A DNA stretch of 64,000 bases from Arcticibacter sp041902385 (GCF_041902385.1 NZ_CP169244.1:3968001-4032000), one strand, 5' to 3'. Positions 1 to 9,433 are shown, numbered from the stretch's first letter. Numbers and translations are program-made. The notes: generated from the letters alone by a model not told the origin.

Positions 1-1790
1 TTTCCGTTGAGTTCAGGGAACTGAATAACAGCAGGCCCAGACCTTAGGGTAAAGTCAATAACCGCCACTTTCTTATTGGATACAAACCAAACATTACCCT
101 CATTGTCTTCGCGCATATACTGAAGATTTACTCCTTTTGTATAGCCATAAAGCGTGGGTGATGGAATAAACTTATTATTCTTTTGGCCAAATTCGTAGGC
201 GCCATCTTCTGTGGCTATAACAATCCTGTTTCTGATCCGGAAAACGTAATTGTACTCTGACGATGGAAGCCCGCTGGCTTTGGTATAGAGCGCATATTTT
301 GCAATCTTTTTCCTCTGGCTATCGAGCTCAATCCTGAACACCCCCCGGTTGGGATGCGATGCCCACACAACATTGGCGGCATTATCATAAACCAGGAACC
401 GTAACGACTCGAACAATCCATCTATGTGCCCCGCATTTTTTACAGTGGGACCGTTAAATTGAATTTTCTGCAGCCCCCAGTAGGTTCCGGCAAGCACCTC
501 TGCCGAGGGAAAAACGTCGGAAACGGGTTGGAATATCCAGGTGCCCGGAGCCGAATAAACCTTACTGGCTACATTGGCTTCTACAATAAAAAGGCCCTCA
601 TCATGCGCCAGTAAAAGCCGGTTGTTGATCTCCTCCAGACCCCAGACCTGCCCTCTTGCATTTTTTACTTCACTAAAGGCACCTCTTGACAGGCTGATAT
701 CAGACTGGCGTGGATCAACTGGCGCGGAGAGCAGTCCGCTTGAGGATCCTATATAAAGCCGATCCTTGAACCGGCTGATTGCATATACGGTTAACTGCTG
801 ATCCCTTGCCGGTGATATGAACTTGATGGCGCTGTTGATTGCGATAAAGTCAATACCACCATCTAATGCGAGCCAGAGGTTGCCGTTCCTGTCAATCAGC
901 ATGCCGTGTATATTGTTCTTTTGCAGCCCCTGTTCCGAAGTATAGCGCTGAACGAGATTTCCTGCACGATCGACTATAAAAAGGCCGGCTGACATAGTCC
1001 CCAGAGCAATCCACCTTTTATTGACGATGCTCGAACAGTAAACCCGATTGCTTTTTAGTTCTGCGTCTATACTTGTATGTTTTTCTACTATACGTTTGCC
1101 GTAAAGGAGAAAGAGCCCGTCCTTCAGCGTGGTAATCAGGAGCGTATCACCGCTGTAAGGAATGATTGAGGTCACAGATGCTCCATCCAGCCGTGGGTGA
1201 CTCTGCAGTGGCTCCCAAGCCTTTCCGGTATAGGTCAGGAGAGGCTTCCCGATTTCGTGCGCGAAGACCTGGCTGCCGGCACTTCCCATGTAGTCCCAGG
1301 CACGTGCCGGCTTGAAGATTCTAATGGAATTCTCCTTAAACTGGAAAATCTTTGCGAACGCTCTGAAAAAGACGCTCTCTCCCACAATCGATACATTCCA
1401 TACATCAGCAAACTTTCTTTCTTTCTCCGGTATAAGCGCGGTAAGCGAGTGGTATTGCAGAATGCCTCTCTTACCAGGATAAAAGTAGCCGATTTCGTCC
1501 TGCCCTCCTACGAATATCCGGTTAAGAGAGTCAACTTGAACCGAACGTATGACGGTATAGTTAGGAAGAGGATACAGCTTCCAGAAGCGACCGTCAAAGG
1601 TCACCAACCCTTCATTATTCCCGAAGTAGAGTATGCCGTGCTTATCCTGTGCCACGTTCCAGTTCTGCACTCCGCCCGTGTAGTCGTCATTGCTGTAGTT
1701 CACAATTTTGGGAGAAGCAATCTGCACCTGGGCATAGGTCGCAGAAAGAAAAATCTGCAGGCTTATATAGGCTAGTAAAAGTCTTACCAT
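1..1790 (-). CDS. Propeller-type sensor regulator, N-terminal part (runs off the window)
   Basis: About 596 residues are visible, from an ATG at 1790 to the window edge, with no stop. An N-terminal signal peptide (MVRLLLAYISLQIFLSATYA) is followed by repeated propeller blades such as GILYFGNNEGLVTFDG and GNLWLALDGGID, typical of Reg_prop repeats. This architecture belongs to Bacteroidota periplasmic ligand sensors that normally continue into a triple-tyrosine (Y_Y_Y) domain, one membrane helix and either a histidine kinase or a LuxR-type DNA-binding domain. The C-terminal half is outside the window, so the output domain cannot be told. It is divergent from the secreted deacetylase at 2124, which makes a regulatory link possible but unproven. 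Confidence 0.8.
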   Translation of the reverse strand, partial: MVRLLLAYISLQIFLSATYAQVQIASPKIVNYSNDDYTGGVQNWNVAQDKHGILYFGNNEGLVTFDGRFWKLYPLPNYTVIRSVQVDSLNRIFVGGQDEIGYFYPGKRGILQYHSLTALIPEKERKFADVWNVSIVGESVFFRAFAKIFQFKENSIRIFKPARAWDYMGSAGSQVFAHEIGKPLLTYTGKAWEPLQSHPRLDGASVTSIIPYSGDTLLITTLKDGLFLLYGKRIVEKHTSIDAELKSNRVYCSSIVNKRWIALGTMSAGLFIVDRAGNLVQRYTSEQGLQKNNIHGMLIDRNGNLWLALDGGIDFIAINSAIKFISPARDQQLTVYAISRFKDRLYIGSSSGLLSAPVDPRQSDISLSRGAFSEVKNARGQVWGLEEINNRLLLAHDEGLFIVEANVASKVYSAPGTWIFQPVSDVFPSAEVLAGTYWGLQKIQFNGPTVKNAGHIDGLFESLRFLVYDNAANVVWASHPNRGVFRIELDSQRKKIAKYALYTKASGLPSSEYNYVFRIRNRIVIATEDGAYEFGQKNNKFIPSPTLYGYTKGVNLQYMREDNEGNVWFVSNKKVAVIDFTLRSGPAVIQFPELNG

Positions 1791-2123
1791 AAAAACAAAT
1801 AGCAAAATACGTTATTTCCCCGTACATTATTTTACTTTTTCCCAGGCGGTTTAGTTCCGCCTCAATATCTGCACGTTTTTGGCCCCTCTTTCTTGCTGCA
1901 TGTTTTCGAATAAGCGAATATCCGGCAGAGAGCTGCAGGAACTCCTCCTTGAAAAAGATCAAACGCAGAGGCCTGGTGCATCAGTCCAGGCTGGTCCGTA
2001 TAGCGTCGGCATGACTCCCTTTCTTTTTAAAGACCTGATCCTCTGTAGTTAATAAATACAGATATCATATTTACTTTTTACACTGTCTCTTTTACATTTG
2101 CTTTACGAACCAATTCGAATACC
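1791..2123. other. Divergent intergenic region
   Basis: This 333-base gap separates the sensor gene (minus) from the deacetylase gene (plus). I see no credible gene in it. Its plus-strand end holds a Bacteroidota-type promoter box (2093-2100). Confidence 0.5.
2093..2100 (+). promoter_or_regulatory. TAnnTTTG -7 box upstream of the deacetylase
   Basis: TACATTTG matches the Bacteroidota -7 consensus TAnnTTTG exactly, 23 bases before the ATG at 2124. The -33 element (TTTG-like) is not clear. Confidence 0.45.
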
Positions 2124-2930
2124 ATGTTTAGCAAATCCAGCTTTGTTCTTCTCATTTCTCTCTTCCTCATCTTTGCCGGTCCGGCCTCAGCTCAGAGCAC
2201 GTCCAACAAATGGAATGGTAAAAAATGTGCAGTGGTGCTCACCTATGACGACGCGCTCAACGTGCATCTCGACAAGGTAATGCCGGCGCTTGAGGCCGCC
2301 GGGTTCCGGGGAACGTTCTATCTGATCGGCTCCTCGCCTGTGGTCTCTGCCCGCATCAACGATTGGAGAGCAGCAGCCCAAAAAGGGCATGAACTGGGTA
2401 ATCACAGCCTGAATCACCCTTGCGATGGGAGCCTGCCCCAGCGATCTTTTGTAACACCCGAGAATGACCTTAGCAAATATTCCGCTAGCCGCACTATCCA
2501 GGAGGTTAAGGTCACGAATACCTTGTTAGAAGCGATTGACGGTAGAAAAATCCGAACTTTTGCTTACCCCTGCGGCGACCTCCGGGTGGGCGACTCGCTT
2601 TTTTACAATGCATTAAAAGAAGATTTTGCCGGAGCGCGCGGTGTAACGCCTCGCTATCTGCAGCCCGGGGAAATAAACCTTTCAGATATTCCCGCCTTCT
2701 CAGAGTCAAAAAGTACAGGACAGGAGATGATCCGGCAAGTCAAGGAGGCCGAGCAAAGAGGTTCCGTCATTGTGTTTTTATTTCATGGCGTAGGCGGCGA
2801 GCACAGTCTGAATGTCGCGTTTGACGAGCATCAAAAGCTTATAAACTACCTTAAACAGCATAAAGACGAAATATGGGTAGCTCCAATGGTCGAGGTAGCA
2901 GAGTTTGTCAAACAGTCAGCGAGGCAGTAA
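2124..2930 (+). CDS. Secreted polysaccharide deacetylase (CE4/NodB-like)
   Basis: A 268-residue protein with a clear signal peptide (cleavage probably after GPASAQ) and one NodB homology domain. The CE4 motifs are recognisable: the metal/base motif reads TYDDA instead of the usual TFDDG, motif 2 is HELGNHSLNHP with the two metal-binding histidines, motif 3 is FAYPCGD, and a late LFHG motif carries the catalytic histidine. CE4 enzymes remove N- or O-acetyl groups from chitooligosaccharides, peptidoglycan or xylan; the substrate cannot be told here. It is expected to act in the periplasm or outside the cell. The loss of the glycine after the DD pair is a small deviation from the canonical family. 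Confidence 0.85.
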   Translation: MFSKSSFVLLISLFLIFAGPASAQSTSNKWNGKKCAVVLTYDDALNVHLDKVMPALEAAGFRGTFYLIGSSPVVSARINDWRAAAQKGHELGNHSLNHPCDGSLPQRSFVTPENDLSKYSASRTIQEVKVTNTLLEAIDGRKIRTFAYPCGDLRVGDSLFYNALKEDFAGARGVTPRYLQPGEINLSDIPAFSESKSTGQEMIRQVKEAEQRGSVIVFLFHGVGGEHSLNVAFDEHQKLINYLKQHKDEIWVAPMVEVAEFVKQSARQ

Positions 2931-3063
2931 ATGATTTCTCATCCGTCACTGCGTATGGTAAGCATAATGCTGAACAACTGCCCGGTTCGGCCTGGTGAGT
3001 CAGGATACCACAATCAATATGCGAACCCACTGGCAGTGGTAGGCGACTAAGCGTTCATGCAAT

Positions 3064-3103
3064 AAAAAAATGCCGACTCCCATTGATACCAGGGACGCCG
3101 GCA
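3064..3103 (-). terminator. Rho-independent terminator of the small gene at 3137
   Basis: On the minus strand a GC-rich stem (GCCGGCGTCCC paired with GGGAGTCGGC) is followed by seven T residues. Confidence 0.7.
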
Positions 3104-3136
3104 GTAATAAATGAAAGGCTCACTAACGGGCAACCA

Positions 3137-3352
3137 TTAGGATACCTTCTTCTCTTTAGCAAACTGCGACAGGAACGATCGGTAATCAGCCGATGCTTTC
3201 TGCCATTCTTCTTTTGCTTTTTCAAAATTATCAAGGGCAGCCTTGGGAATGATTCCGTCTTGCTTTACCAGTTCCTGCCCTGCTGTCAGATAAAGGAGAT
3301 GTTTTTCGTCTGCTTCCTTTTCAAGCTTAAGTAACGTTTCTGAGGGTGTCAT
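3137..3352 (-). CDS. Small hypothetical protein, helical
   Basis: A 71-residue, strongly charged, helix-prone protein (MTPSETLLKLEKEADEKHLL at the start) without cysteines, signal peptide or membrane segment. I do not recognise a family. It is supported as a gene by its charged, non-random composition, by a free-standing position and by a good rho-independent terminator 33 bases after the stop. It is monocistronic. Function unknown. Confidence 0.6.
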   Translation of the reverse strand: MTPSETLLKLEKEADEKHLLYLTAGQELVKQDGIIPKAALDNFEKAKEEWQKASADYRSFLSQFAKEKKVS

Positions 3353-3608
3353 TTTAGATGAATTCGGTTTTCTGTAAAACCAAATAGAGGCAAAAATGTT
3401 GGACCTTTGTTACAATTTTTATTATTTTTTAATTAAGGTAACATAAAGTTTAAAATTTCAGTCTTACAAAAGATTATATTTGAGAAACCATAGTATTAAC
3501 CCCCTGCGCTTTTTTCAGGCCTTTTGTTTATCGTTTCGTGTATGCCTGGTGTGGAGAAGGTCTGCAAATATGACGCAAGGGTACTTAAATTATTAACTAA
3601 CGTCTACA

Positions 3609-4238
3609 GTGATTACGAAGAACAATTACCGCAACCAGCTGATCGAAACACTCAAAGAATTAAAGTATACATGGCAGAGGCTTTTAGCCTTCGGGGTCAA
3701 CCTTGAGATGTTTGATGAAGAAAATGAAAAAGACGTCTTCCCTGCGCAACGATCTGAATCTGCTGTCGACGTTATTCTGCTGATCAACTCTGATAGTCCA
3801 GCTGTAAAGCGGCTGTATTCGTGCATGACGGAAATCGAAGCTTGCTTTGATTCGCTGATGAATCTGAACGGAATTTCGGAAAGGCAATTTGAATCCTGGT
3901 ATTCTTATGAGAAGCATGCGCCGGAAGATCTGTTTTTGTCAAGGCAGCCAAAAGAGTATTATAAATGGCTGAATGAGGCCTATTCTTTTCTGGAGATGCA
4001 GATGTATTATCTGCTTAACTACTGCTACTGTATGGTATACGACGAACCTGACGTACCCGAGTCGATCTGCCGTTTTTTACTATTCCCCGGTAAGGAAGCA
4101 CTCGATTTATTAAAGACTAGTGATACCAACGTAAATAAAATTATTGAGCTTTGCTTCGCCCTGAACAGGACTTGCGCCGACATCGACAGCATGAGCATTA
4201 ATCTCTTGAAAGAGTCGAAGATGGGGCAAAAGTGGTAG
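3609..4238 (+). CDS. Hypothetical protein, possible GTG start
   Basis: A 209-residue cytoplasmic protein, rich in Tyr, Cys and Glu, with no family I can recognise. The reading frame has a stop five codons before the GTG at 3609, so GTG is the likely start. The sequence is helical throughout (for example KWLNEAYSFLEMQMYYLLNY near residue 120). The gene converges with the MarR regulator, with 10 bases between the two stops. Some Bacteroidota accessory proteins of this size accompany conjugative or transposon functions, but nothing here shows that. Function unknown. Confidence 0.6.
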   Translation: MITKNNYRNQLIETLKELKYTWQRLLAFGVNLEMFDEENEKDVFPAQRSESAVDVILLINSDSPAVKRLYSCMTEIEACFDSLMNLNGISERQFESWYSYEKHAPEDLFLSRQPKEYYKWLNEAYSFLEMQMYYLLNYCYCMVYDEPDVPESICRFLLFPGKEALDLLKTSDTNVNKIIELCFALNRTCADIDSMSINLLKESKMGQKW

Positions 4239-4248
4239 GAGTCTACCC

Positions 4249-4722
4249 TTACAATTGCGGCTTCTTGTCTGCCCCGTGTATCTCGAGTAAGGTGAGAAGC
4301 ACTTCAATTGCCTCATTATATCGGTCCTTTCCTATTTTGGCAATATGCATCATGTTTAACTCGTCGCTTCGTCTCAGCATCTTTCTATAAAATCGCTCCC
4401 CTTCCCGCGTCAGATAGAGCATAGATAGTCGCGCATCTTTATCGCTCTTCTCCGCGCGTACCAATCCGGAGGCAACAAGGCCCTTTACGATCCTGCTCGC
4501 AGCCTGTTTTGTGACATTGAATTTAGCGGCCAAGGCATTGTTCGACGCTCCCTGCATCCCTATGTGCATAAAGAACGGAATATAGCTAAGATGAAATTCC
4601 GGGTTGGCTACATCCTTCAGCCTCTCATTCCCCCAATCTTCAAGGGCCCTTTTAAGCATATATACGATACGGAATAGATTCTTCTTTTGTATCTCCTCTA
4701 TATTTAGGTCTTCCTGTTTCAT
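4249..4722 (-). CDS. MarR family transcriptional regulator
   Basis: 157 residues with a central winged helix-turn-helix. The recognition region reads NNALAAKFNVTKQAASRIVK, followed by the wing GLVRAEKSDKDARLSML and the C-terminal dimerisation helix, the standard MarR order. MarR proteins are dimeric repressors that respond to small phenolic ligands, oxidants or metals and often control an adjacent efflux gene. The neighbouring efflux locus on the same strand (4966-5873) is a decayed remnant, so the original target may be lost. Confidence 0.88.
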   Translation of the reverse strand: MKQEDLNIEEIQKKNLFRIVYMLKRALEDWGNERLKDVANPEFHLSYIPFFMHIGMQGASNNALAAKFNVTKQAASRIVKGLVASGLVRAEKSDKDARLSMLYLTREGERFYRKMLRRSDELNMMHIAKIGKDRYNEAIEVLLTLLEIHGADKKPQL

Positions 4723-4801
4723 TTGTCCTTGCGAATAACGGTGTTATTGGTTTTACAATGTTAGTAAAAGTCAAGGACACTTGCACAAACTCAATTTAAG
4801 C

Positions 4802-4969
4802 CTAACCTTTACGCCTTCTGATCTCATCCCGGATCAGCGCACACATTTCATACATCTCCACTTGCTCGAAGTGGGCGAGCCATATGGCCAGATCATCATC
4901 GATCATCATCAATAGTTCAAGTGCGCTGCAGGAACCCGCGGACTTCGTCGTTCTGATTACAGTACTCAT
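4802..4969 (-). CDS. 55-residue protein with UVR-motif-like helix
   Basis: A short frame of 55 codons. Its C-terminal half, LAHFEQVEMYEMCALIRDEI, resembles the UVR helical motif found in UvrB, UvrC and small UVR-motif proteins (acidic residue, Tyr-Glu, then LRDEI). Its ATG overlaps the TGA of the CusA remnant (ATGA at 4966-4969), which suggests it was the translationally coupled last gene of that efflux operon. The function is unknown; a structural role for the helix is inferred only from the motif. It could now be expressed only from a decayed operon. Confidence 0.55.
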   Translation of the reverse strand: MSTVIRTTKSAGSCSALELLMMIDDDLAIWLAHFEQVEMYEMCALIRDEIRRRKG

Positions 4970-5566
4970 TGTTTTGTTGTATCGTGAACAGGAATTTTAT
5001 TTTCCCCTGCCTTTTCCATTTCAATCCGAAGTTTTTTACGGTACGAAAGATAAAAGACGGACGGGAATACGAACAGATTAAAGATCGTATTCGTTATGAG
5101 GCCCCCAATCACTACAATAGCGAGGGGCTTAGAAGCTTCTGACCCAATGCCCGTAGACATCGCGGCAGGCACCAGGCCGATAGCGGCCATCATTGCCGTC
5201 ATAATCACCGGACGCATCCTTGATTCCACTCCTTCCCGCACCGCACTTTCAAGACTGTTACCGGCAAAAAGCCCGTGCTTCAGATCTCTGATATTGCTTT
5301 TAAATCTCGTGATCAGTATTACGCCATTCTGCACACATATACCGAACAAAGCGATAAAGCCGATTCCAGCAGAGATATTAAAGTTGACCGGAGATCAGGA
5401 GTGCCAAAATCCCGCCCATAATAGCGAATGGAACGTTATTTAATACGAGTAAGGAGTCTCTTACGTTGCCAAAAAGTACAAAAAGTATGAAAAAGATGAT
5501 TAGCAAGCTGACAGGCACAACCTGCCCGAGGCGATGGGTCGCGCGCTGCTGGTTTTCAAAATCACG
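4966..5566 (-). pseudogene. CusA/CzcA-type heavy-metal RND pump, C-terminal remnant
   Basis: The remnant begins at a typical CusA segment (RDFENQQRATHRLGQ), keeps the last transmembrane helices (ISAGIGFIALFGICVQNGVI, RPVIMTAMMAAIGLVPAAMS, GGLITNTIFNLFVFPSVF) and the C-terminus. Only about 200 of roughly 1,040 residues remain. There is also an internal frameshift near 5385, where SG is followed by a shifted NFNISAG; this needs a 2-base loss or 1-base gain and is not in a homopolymer. The upstream side is joined directly to a response-regulator fragment, so a large internal deletion removed the rest. Non-functional. Confidence 0.85.
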
Positions 5567-5873
5567 GTTTAACAAGATAATCGTCAGCTCCGGCACGAAG
5601 GGCCGTTACCTTGTCGCTGGTCATCCCAAGGGCAGTAAGCATTAAAACAGGAGTAGTTGTATCGGTACGCCGAATGTGCTGACAGAGGTCTAACCCGCTC
5701 ATCCCGGGCAACATCACGTCAAGGATGAACATGTCCGGGCTGCTCTCCTGCATTAGCTCCGCGGCTGCTTCTCCGCTTCTCGCGATCAGCACCTGGTAGC
5801 CGGCTTCACGAAGGCCCTGTTCTATAAAGCCTGCAACTTTTGCTTCATCCTCTACTAAAAAAACTGAACTCAT
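5562..5873 (-). pseudogene. Response regulator receiver domain, truncated
   Basis: The frame starts at ATG 5873 with SSVFLVEDEAKVAGFIEQG, carries the phospho-acceptor region FILDVMLPGMSG and ends at ADDYLVKP followed at once by TGA. A CheY-like domain of the OmpR/CusR type should continue with a linker and winged-helix DNA-binding domain. Instead the DNA changes to CusA coding sequence in another frame at the VKP codon. The receiver could still be translated as a stand-alone domain of about 103 residues, but it has lost its output. It presumably regulated the lost copper/silver or zinc/cobalt efflux genes. Confidence 0.85.
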
Positions 5874-6024
5874 ACTGATAGCATTGCCCTCTAATATATT
5901 TTTTATTATAAGAAAAATAGCCAACTGACTTAGATCCGCCTACCGGGGGGCAGCAAAGAGCGGTTTTACCCTGAACCCCTGGCGCAGAGCCGGGCGTGAA
6001 AATCCATCAATAGCATCATAACAG

Positions 6025-6062
6025 GAAAGAGCCCCTTTCACTACGAACGGAGCTCTTTTTAT
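6025..6062. terminator. Hairpin after ccsBA, terminator-like
   Basis: AAAGAGCCCC and GGAGCTCTTTTT form an imperfect stem with T-runs on both strands, between the CusA/regulator scar and the CcsBA stop codon. Confidence 0.4.
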
Positions 6063-6076
6063 ATTAGGATGTTGCG

Positions 6077-9000
6077 TTACACTGCAGCTTCTCTTATTTT
6101 CACGGGCGACGCCCCTTTGTTTCCCGGCTTTTCTCTCCACTTTTTGTGCCTGTAATACGAGGATACAGCCAGGGCTGCGACAACTCCTATGGCGATATAC
6201 ACCCATCCCGGGACAGGTACAGGGTCACCTTTTGCATAGGAATGCAAACCTGAGAGGTAATAGTTCACCCCAAAGTAGGTCATGATCACACTTGAGAAAC
6301 TTATAAGGGAAAGCAGGTTGAACAAATACTTGCTCTGCAGGCCGGGGATGAGCCTGACGTGTAATACAAATGCATAAATAATAACCGATATAAACGCCCA
6401 GGTTTCTTTAGGATCCCAGCTCCAGTAGCGCCCCCAGCTTTCGTTAGCCCATATACCGCCCAGAAACGTTCCGACCGTAAGGAGGAAAAGTCCTACAGTG
6501 AGCGACATCTCGTTTACAATACTCAATTCGGTAATGGAAGAACTCACCTTTTTCTCAATCTTTTTCCCGTTGATGATATACAGGAGCAGGACAACCATCC
6601 CGATAAGGGCGCTTAGTCCGAAGAAGCCATAGCTTGATGTGATGATGGCTACGTGGATCATCAGCCAGTACGACTTAAGAACCGGTACAAGCGGCGTGAT
6701 CTGAGGATTCATTTGAGAACCGCCATGAGCAAAGCCCATCAGGATGACCGCTACAAGGCAGCCTGCCGCAGGTATAAAGGCGTTGCTGTTGCGATATAAG
6801 ATGAGTCCTGCCACTATTCCTGTCCAGCTGATAAACATCACTGCTTCATATCCGTTGCTCCAGGGCTCGTGGCCTGAGATGTACCATCTCACCCCAAGTC
6901 CTATTGCCTGGATAAGAGCGCCTGCCATGACGAGCACCAGCAGCGAAAAGATCACCCTTTTCAAAACTTTAGACTCCATAAAGAGCTGAGCAAAAGCAAG
7001 CATAAGGATCACTACTCCTAATATCGAATAGACGATCATCAGCTTAAAGAAGATGTTCCAGGAGTTATAGCGGATCTCCCACTTGATCTTGGCTTCAGAA
7101 GGAACCACATTTTTGCCAATTACCCGCTGGTTCGTCTTCAACTGCTCGAGCAGCTGGTCAGCTTTACCCCAACTGTTGTTTGATTCAGCGAAGATGACCG
7201 CTTTCAGATACGAGGCAAACAGGTTATTCTGGCTAGCGTTAGCGGAATGCTCACTGCTCCAGGCGGCCCAGGTATTGTTGGGGTCATTTGGCACAGGCAG
7301 TACGCGAAGGTATTGTCCGCTGATGAGGTATTGCATCACCTGCAGCTTATCGTTGAGTTCAATCAGCTCCTTATCATAGTTATCCTGATCAGCGGGCTTT
7401 CTTGCGAATGCACGCTGGTAATCGGCTTCAAGGATGAAGTGCGGCTGTCCTGTTTCATCAAACTGGAAGAGGTTAATGAGCGAGGTATACCCCTCAGCGT
7501 TTGCCTTAGTAGCCTGCATTACCTGCGATCCGCCGCCCTTAGTTCCAACCTTAATAAAAGGCACCTGCGCCCAGGCAAAAGGCTGTGTCGTGACCGACAG
7601 CAGGAACTGGTTAGCGTCGAGATCATAGAAGCGATCCTTCTGATATAGCTTTCTGAGGATTTCCAGAGCAAGGGTGTTAACCGGCTCAATCCGTCCGTCG
7701 AAGTTCTGAACAAGCAGGGCCCCAAAACGAGCCGCATGTTCTTTGTCAATTTTGACACTCAATGCGAACTGAGCGGCATCTTGTATTTGCGCCATAGGAG
7801 GCATCGGCACCCTGGCAGTATCTCCCCCGCCATGCACGTGACTATGGATATGTTCCTGCGCCTGAGCCTGCCCGGTATCATGGCTATGATCATGATCATG
7901 GTCGTGGTTATGTTGATCCTGCATCAGCTGATCACCCTTTGAAGGCCCGTGCATGTCAATATCCTGGCCTTTTACCACGCCCGCAAGAGACAGAAAAAAG
8001 ATGAGGACGACCGCCTTCTGAACAGACATCTGCCTGAGTTGAGCATTGAGCTTTGAAAAGCGCGTGCCCTTCCAAAGCAAAGAAACGAACAGGCCCAGGA
8101 ATAGCAATGTATAGCCGAGATAAGTGATATTAGTGCCCCACCAGTCGTGATTCACAGAGAGAATCGTTCCTTTCTCATCCTGGTCGTAGCTCGACTGGAA
8201 GAAACGGTATCCCTGCAGATCCAGCACATGATTCATGAATATCTTGAAAGGCTCCTCTTTTGCTCCGTCCATGATCACTACATCAGAAGAATAAGAAGCC
8301 GGACTGTTACTTCCGGGGTATTTCTCCATTTTAAAATCGGCAAGTTTAAGAGAAAAGGGTGTGTTGTATATTGCAGATCCGTAGCCTATAGAGACAATGA
8401 GTCCGTTGATCTCTGACTGGTGCTGGAAACCTGTGAGCCCCTTGCCTCCGTAAAATGATACCGTATCTCTCTTGTCTCCGCTGGAGAGCTCCATGGTGAT
8501 CAGATCGGGATCAGCTTCATTTATCTTTTTATCTCCTTCAAAATGCATCATAGAACCACGCTGCGGAGCTTGCGGCACCACGAAGGTTAAACCTGGAAGA
8601 TTGTATAAGCTTCTCAACCTAAAAGGCTGTTCTCCTGCTGCACTCTTCAAGTCCCCTCTCGTCTGGGTCGCCATAACCATATAGGTACCGTCCATAGGAG
8701 AGGAAATAGTGAGTTCTCCGCTCTGATCTTTTATGTTGACCGCTCCCGGGGTTTCTTTATTGAATGCAACCAGCATGTTCTGGATGAGCTTCACACTGCC
8801 ACTTTCGATATACTTGTTCTCACGGTTTCCATTGACCAGGGCCACCATATGAAGGATGGACTTGCCTGAATCAGAGGCAACAAGCGAGTCCTGAGCACGA
8901 GGTACATAGTCGAGTACGTGCATCTTAACCCGCTTACCCATGAATTCATATTCTTCAGTATGATCCTTCCTGAACGGTTTTAGAAAAAATGGAACATTGC

Positions 9001-9433
9001 TTGAAGTCAGGTGTAAAGGGACGTCTTTATAGGCGAGGGCCTGATCGCCATTGGTGATCTGAACTTTCAAAAACGATGCATCCGATACAATTTCGTTACT
9101 TTTCTCTCCCTCGCGGATGTGCATAGTACCTTCAAAGCTGATATAGCGGGTGATTGCACCGCCAATAAAAATCAGAATAAAGGAAAGGTGAAATACCAGG
9201 AGAGGCCATTTTCCACGACGATATAACTGATAGCGCCTGATGTTCCCCACGAAGTTGAGGATAAGGATCACCATGATTAATTCAAACCACCAGCTGTTGT
9301 AAATCAGTGCTTTTGCTACCGGCGTTCCGTAGTCATTCTCAACAAATGTAGCTGTAGCCATGGAAAGGGCGTACAGTAACAGCATAAATCCCGTTGTGCG
9401 GGTAGAAATCAAATAGTTATAAAGGACTCTCAT
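6077..9433 (-). CDS. ccsBA: Fused ResB-CcsA cytochrome c biogenesis protein
   Basis: An 1,118-residue membrane protein combining both halves of the system II haem-export/ligation machine. The N-terminal ResB/CcsB half has transmembrane helices near residues 10-100 and a large periplasmic region. The C-terminal CcsA half carries the tryptophan-rich haem-binding motif (WANESWGRYWSWDPKETW) between conserved helices, plus histidines at helix ends. Such fusions are known in Bacteroidota and epsilon-proteobacteria; they export haem and attach it to CXXCH apocytochromes. A histidine/aspartate-rich stretch lies in the linker around residues 503-535 (HNHDHDHDHSHD followed by HIHSHVHG), possibly a metal or haem buffer. 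Single gene with its own upstream region. Confidence 0.93.
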   Translation of the reverse strand: MRVLYNYLISTRTTGFMLLLYALSMATATFVENDYGTPVAKALIYNSWWFELIMVILILNFVGNIRRYQLYRRGKWPLLVFHLSFILIFIGGAITRYISFEGTMHIREGEKSNEIVSDASFLKVQITNGDQALAYKDVPLHLTSSNVPFFLKPFRKDHTEEYEFMGKRVKMHVLDYVPRAQDSLVASDSGKSILHMVALVNGNRENKYIESGSVKLIQNMLVAFNKETPGAVNIKDQSGELTISSPMDGTYMVMATQTRGDLKSAAGEQPFRLRSLYNLPGLTFVVPQAPQRGSMMHFEGDKKINEADPDLITMELSSGDKRDTVSFYGGKGLTGFQHQSEINGLIVSIGYGSAIYNTPFSLKLADFKMEKYPGSNSPASYSSDVVIMDGAKEEPFKIFMNHVLDLQGYRFFQSSYDQDEKGTILSVNHDWWGTNITYLGYTLLFLGLFVSLLWKGTRFSKLNAQLRQMSVQKAVVLIFFLSLAGVVKGQDIDMHGPSKGDQLMQDQHNHDHDHDHSHDTGQAQAQEHIHSHVHGGGDTARVPMPPMAQIQDAAQFALSVKIDKEHAARFGALLVQNFDGRIEPVNTLALEILRKLYQKDRFYDLDANQFLLSVTTQPFAWAQVPFIKVGTKGGGSQVMQATKANAEGYTSLINLFQFDETGQPHFILEADYQRAFARKPADQDNYDKELIELNDKLQVMQYLISGQYLRVLPVPNDPNNTWAAWSSEHSANASQNNLFASYLKAVIFAESNNSWGKADQLLEQLKTNQRVIGKNVVPSEAKIKWEIRYNSWNIFFKLMIVYSILGVVILMLAFAQLFMESKVLKRVIFSLLVLVMAGALIQAIGLGVRWYISGHEPWSNGYEAVMFISWTGIVAGLILYRNSNAFIPAAGCLVAVILMGFAHGGSQMNPQITPLVPVLKSYWLMIHVAIITSSYGFFGLSALIGMVVLLLYIINGKKIEKKVSSSITELSIVNEMSLTVGLFLLTVGTFLGGIWANESWGRYWSWDPKETWAFISVIIYAFVLHVRLIPGLQSKYLFNLLSLISFSSVIMTYFGVNYYLSGLHSYAKGDPVPVPGWVYIAIGVVAALAVSSYYRHKKWREKPGNKGASPVKIREAAV

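Noticed and set aside
1197..1775. Plus-strand frame of 192 codons
   Set aside because: Opposite strand of the propeller sensor gene, whose Reg_prop repeats are clear.
5940..6206. Minus-strand frame of 88 codons after ccsBA
   Set aside because: Overlaps the CcsBA C-terminus in another frame and has no recognisable product.
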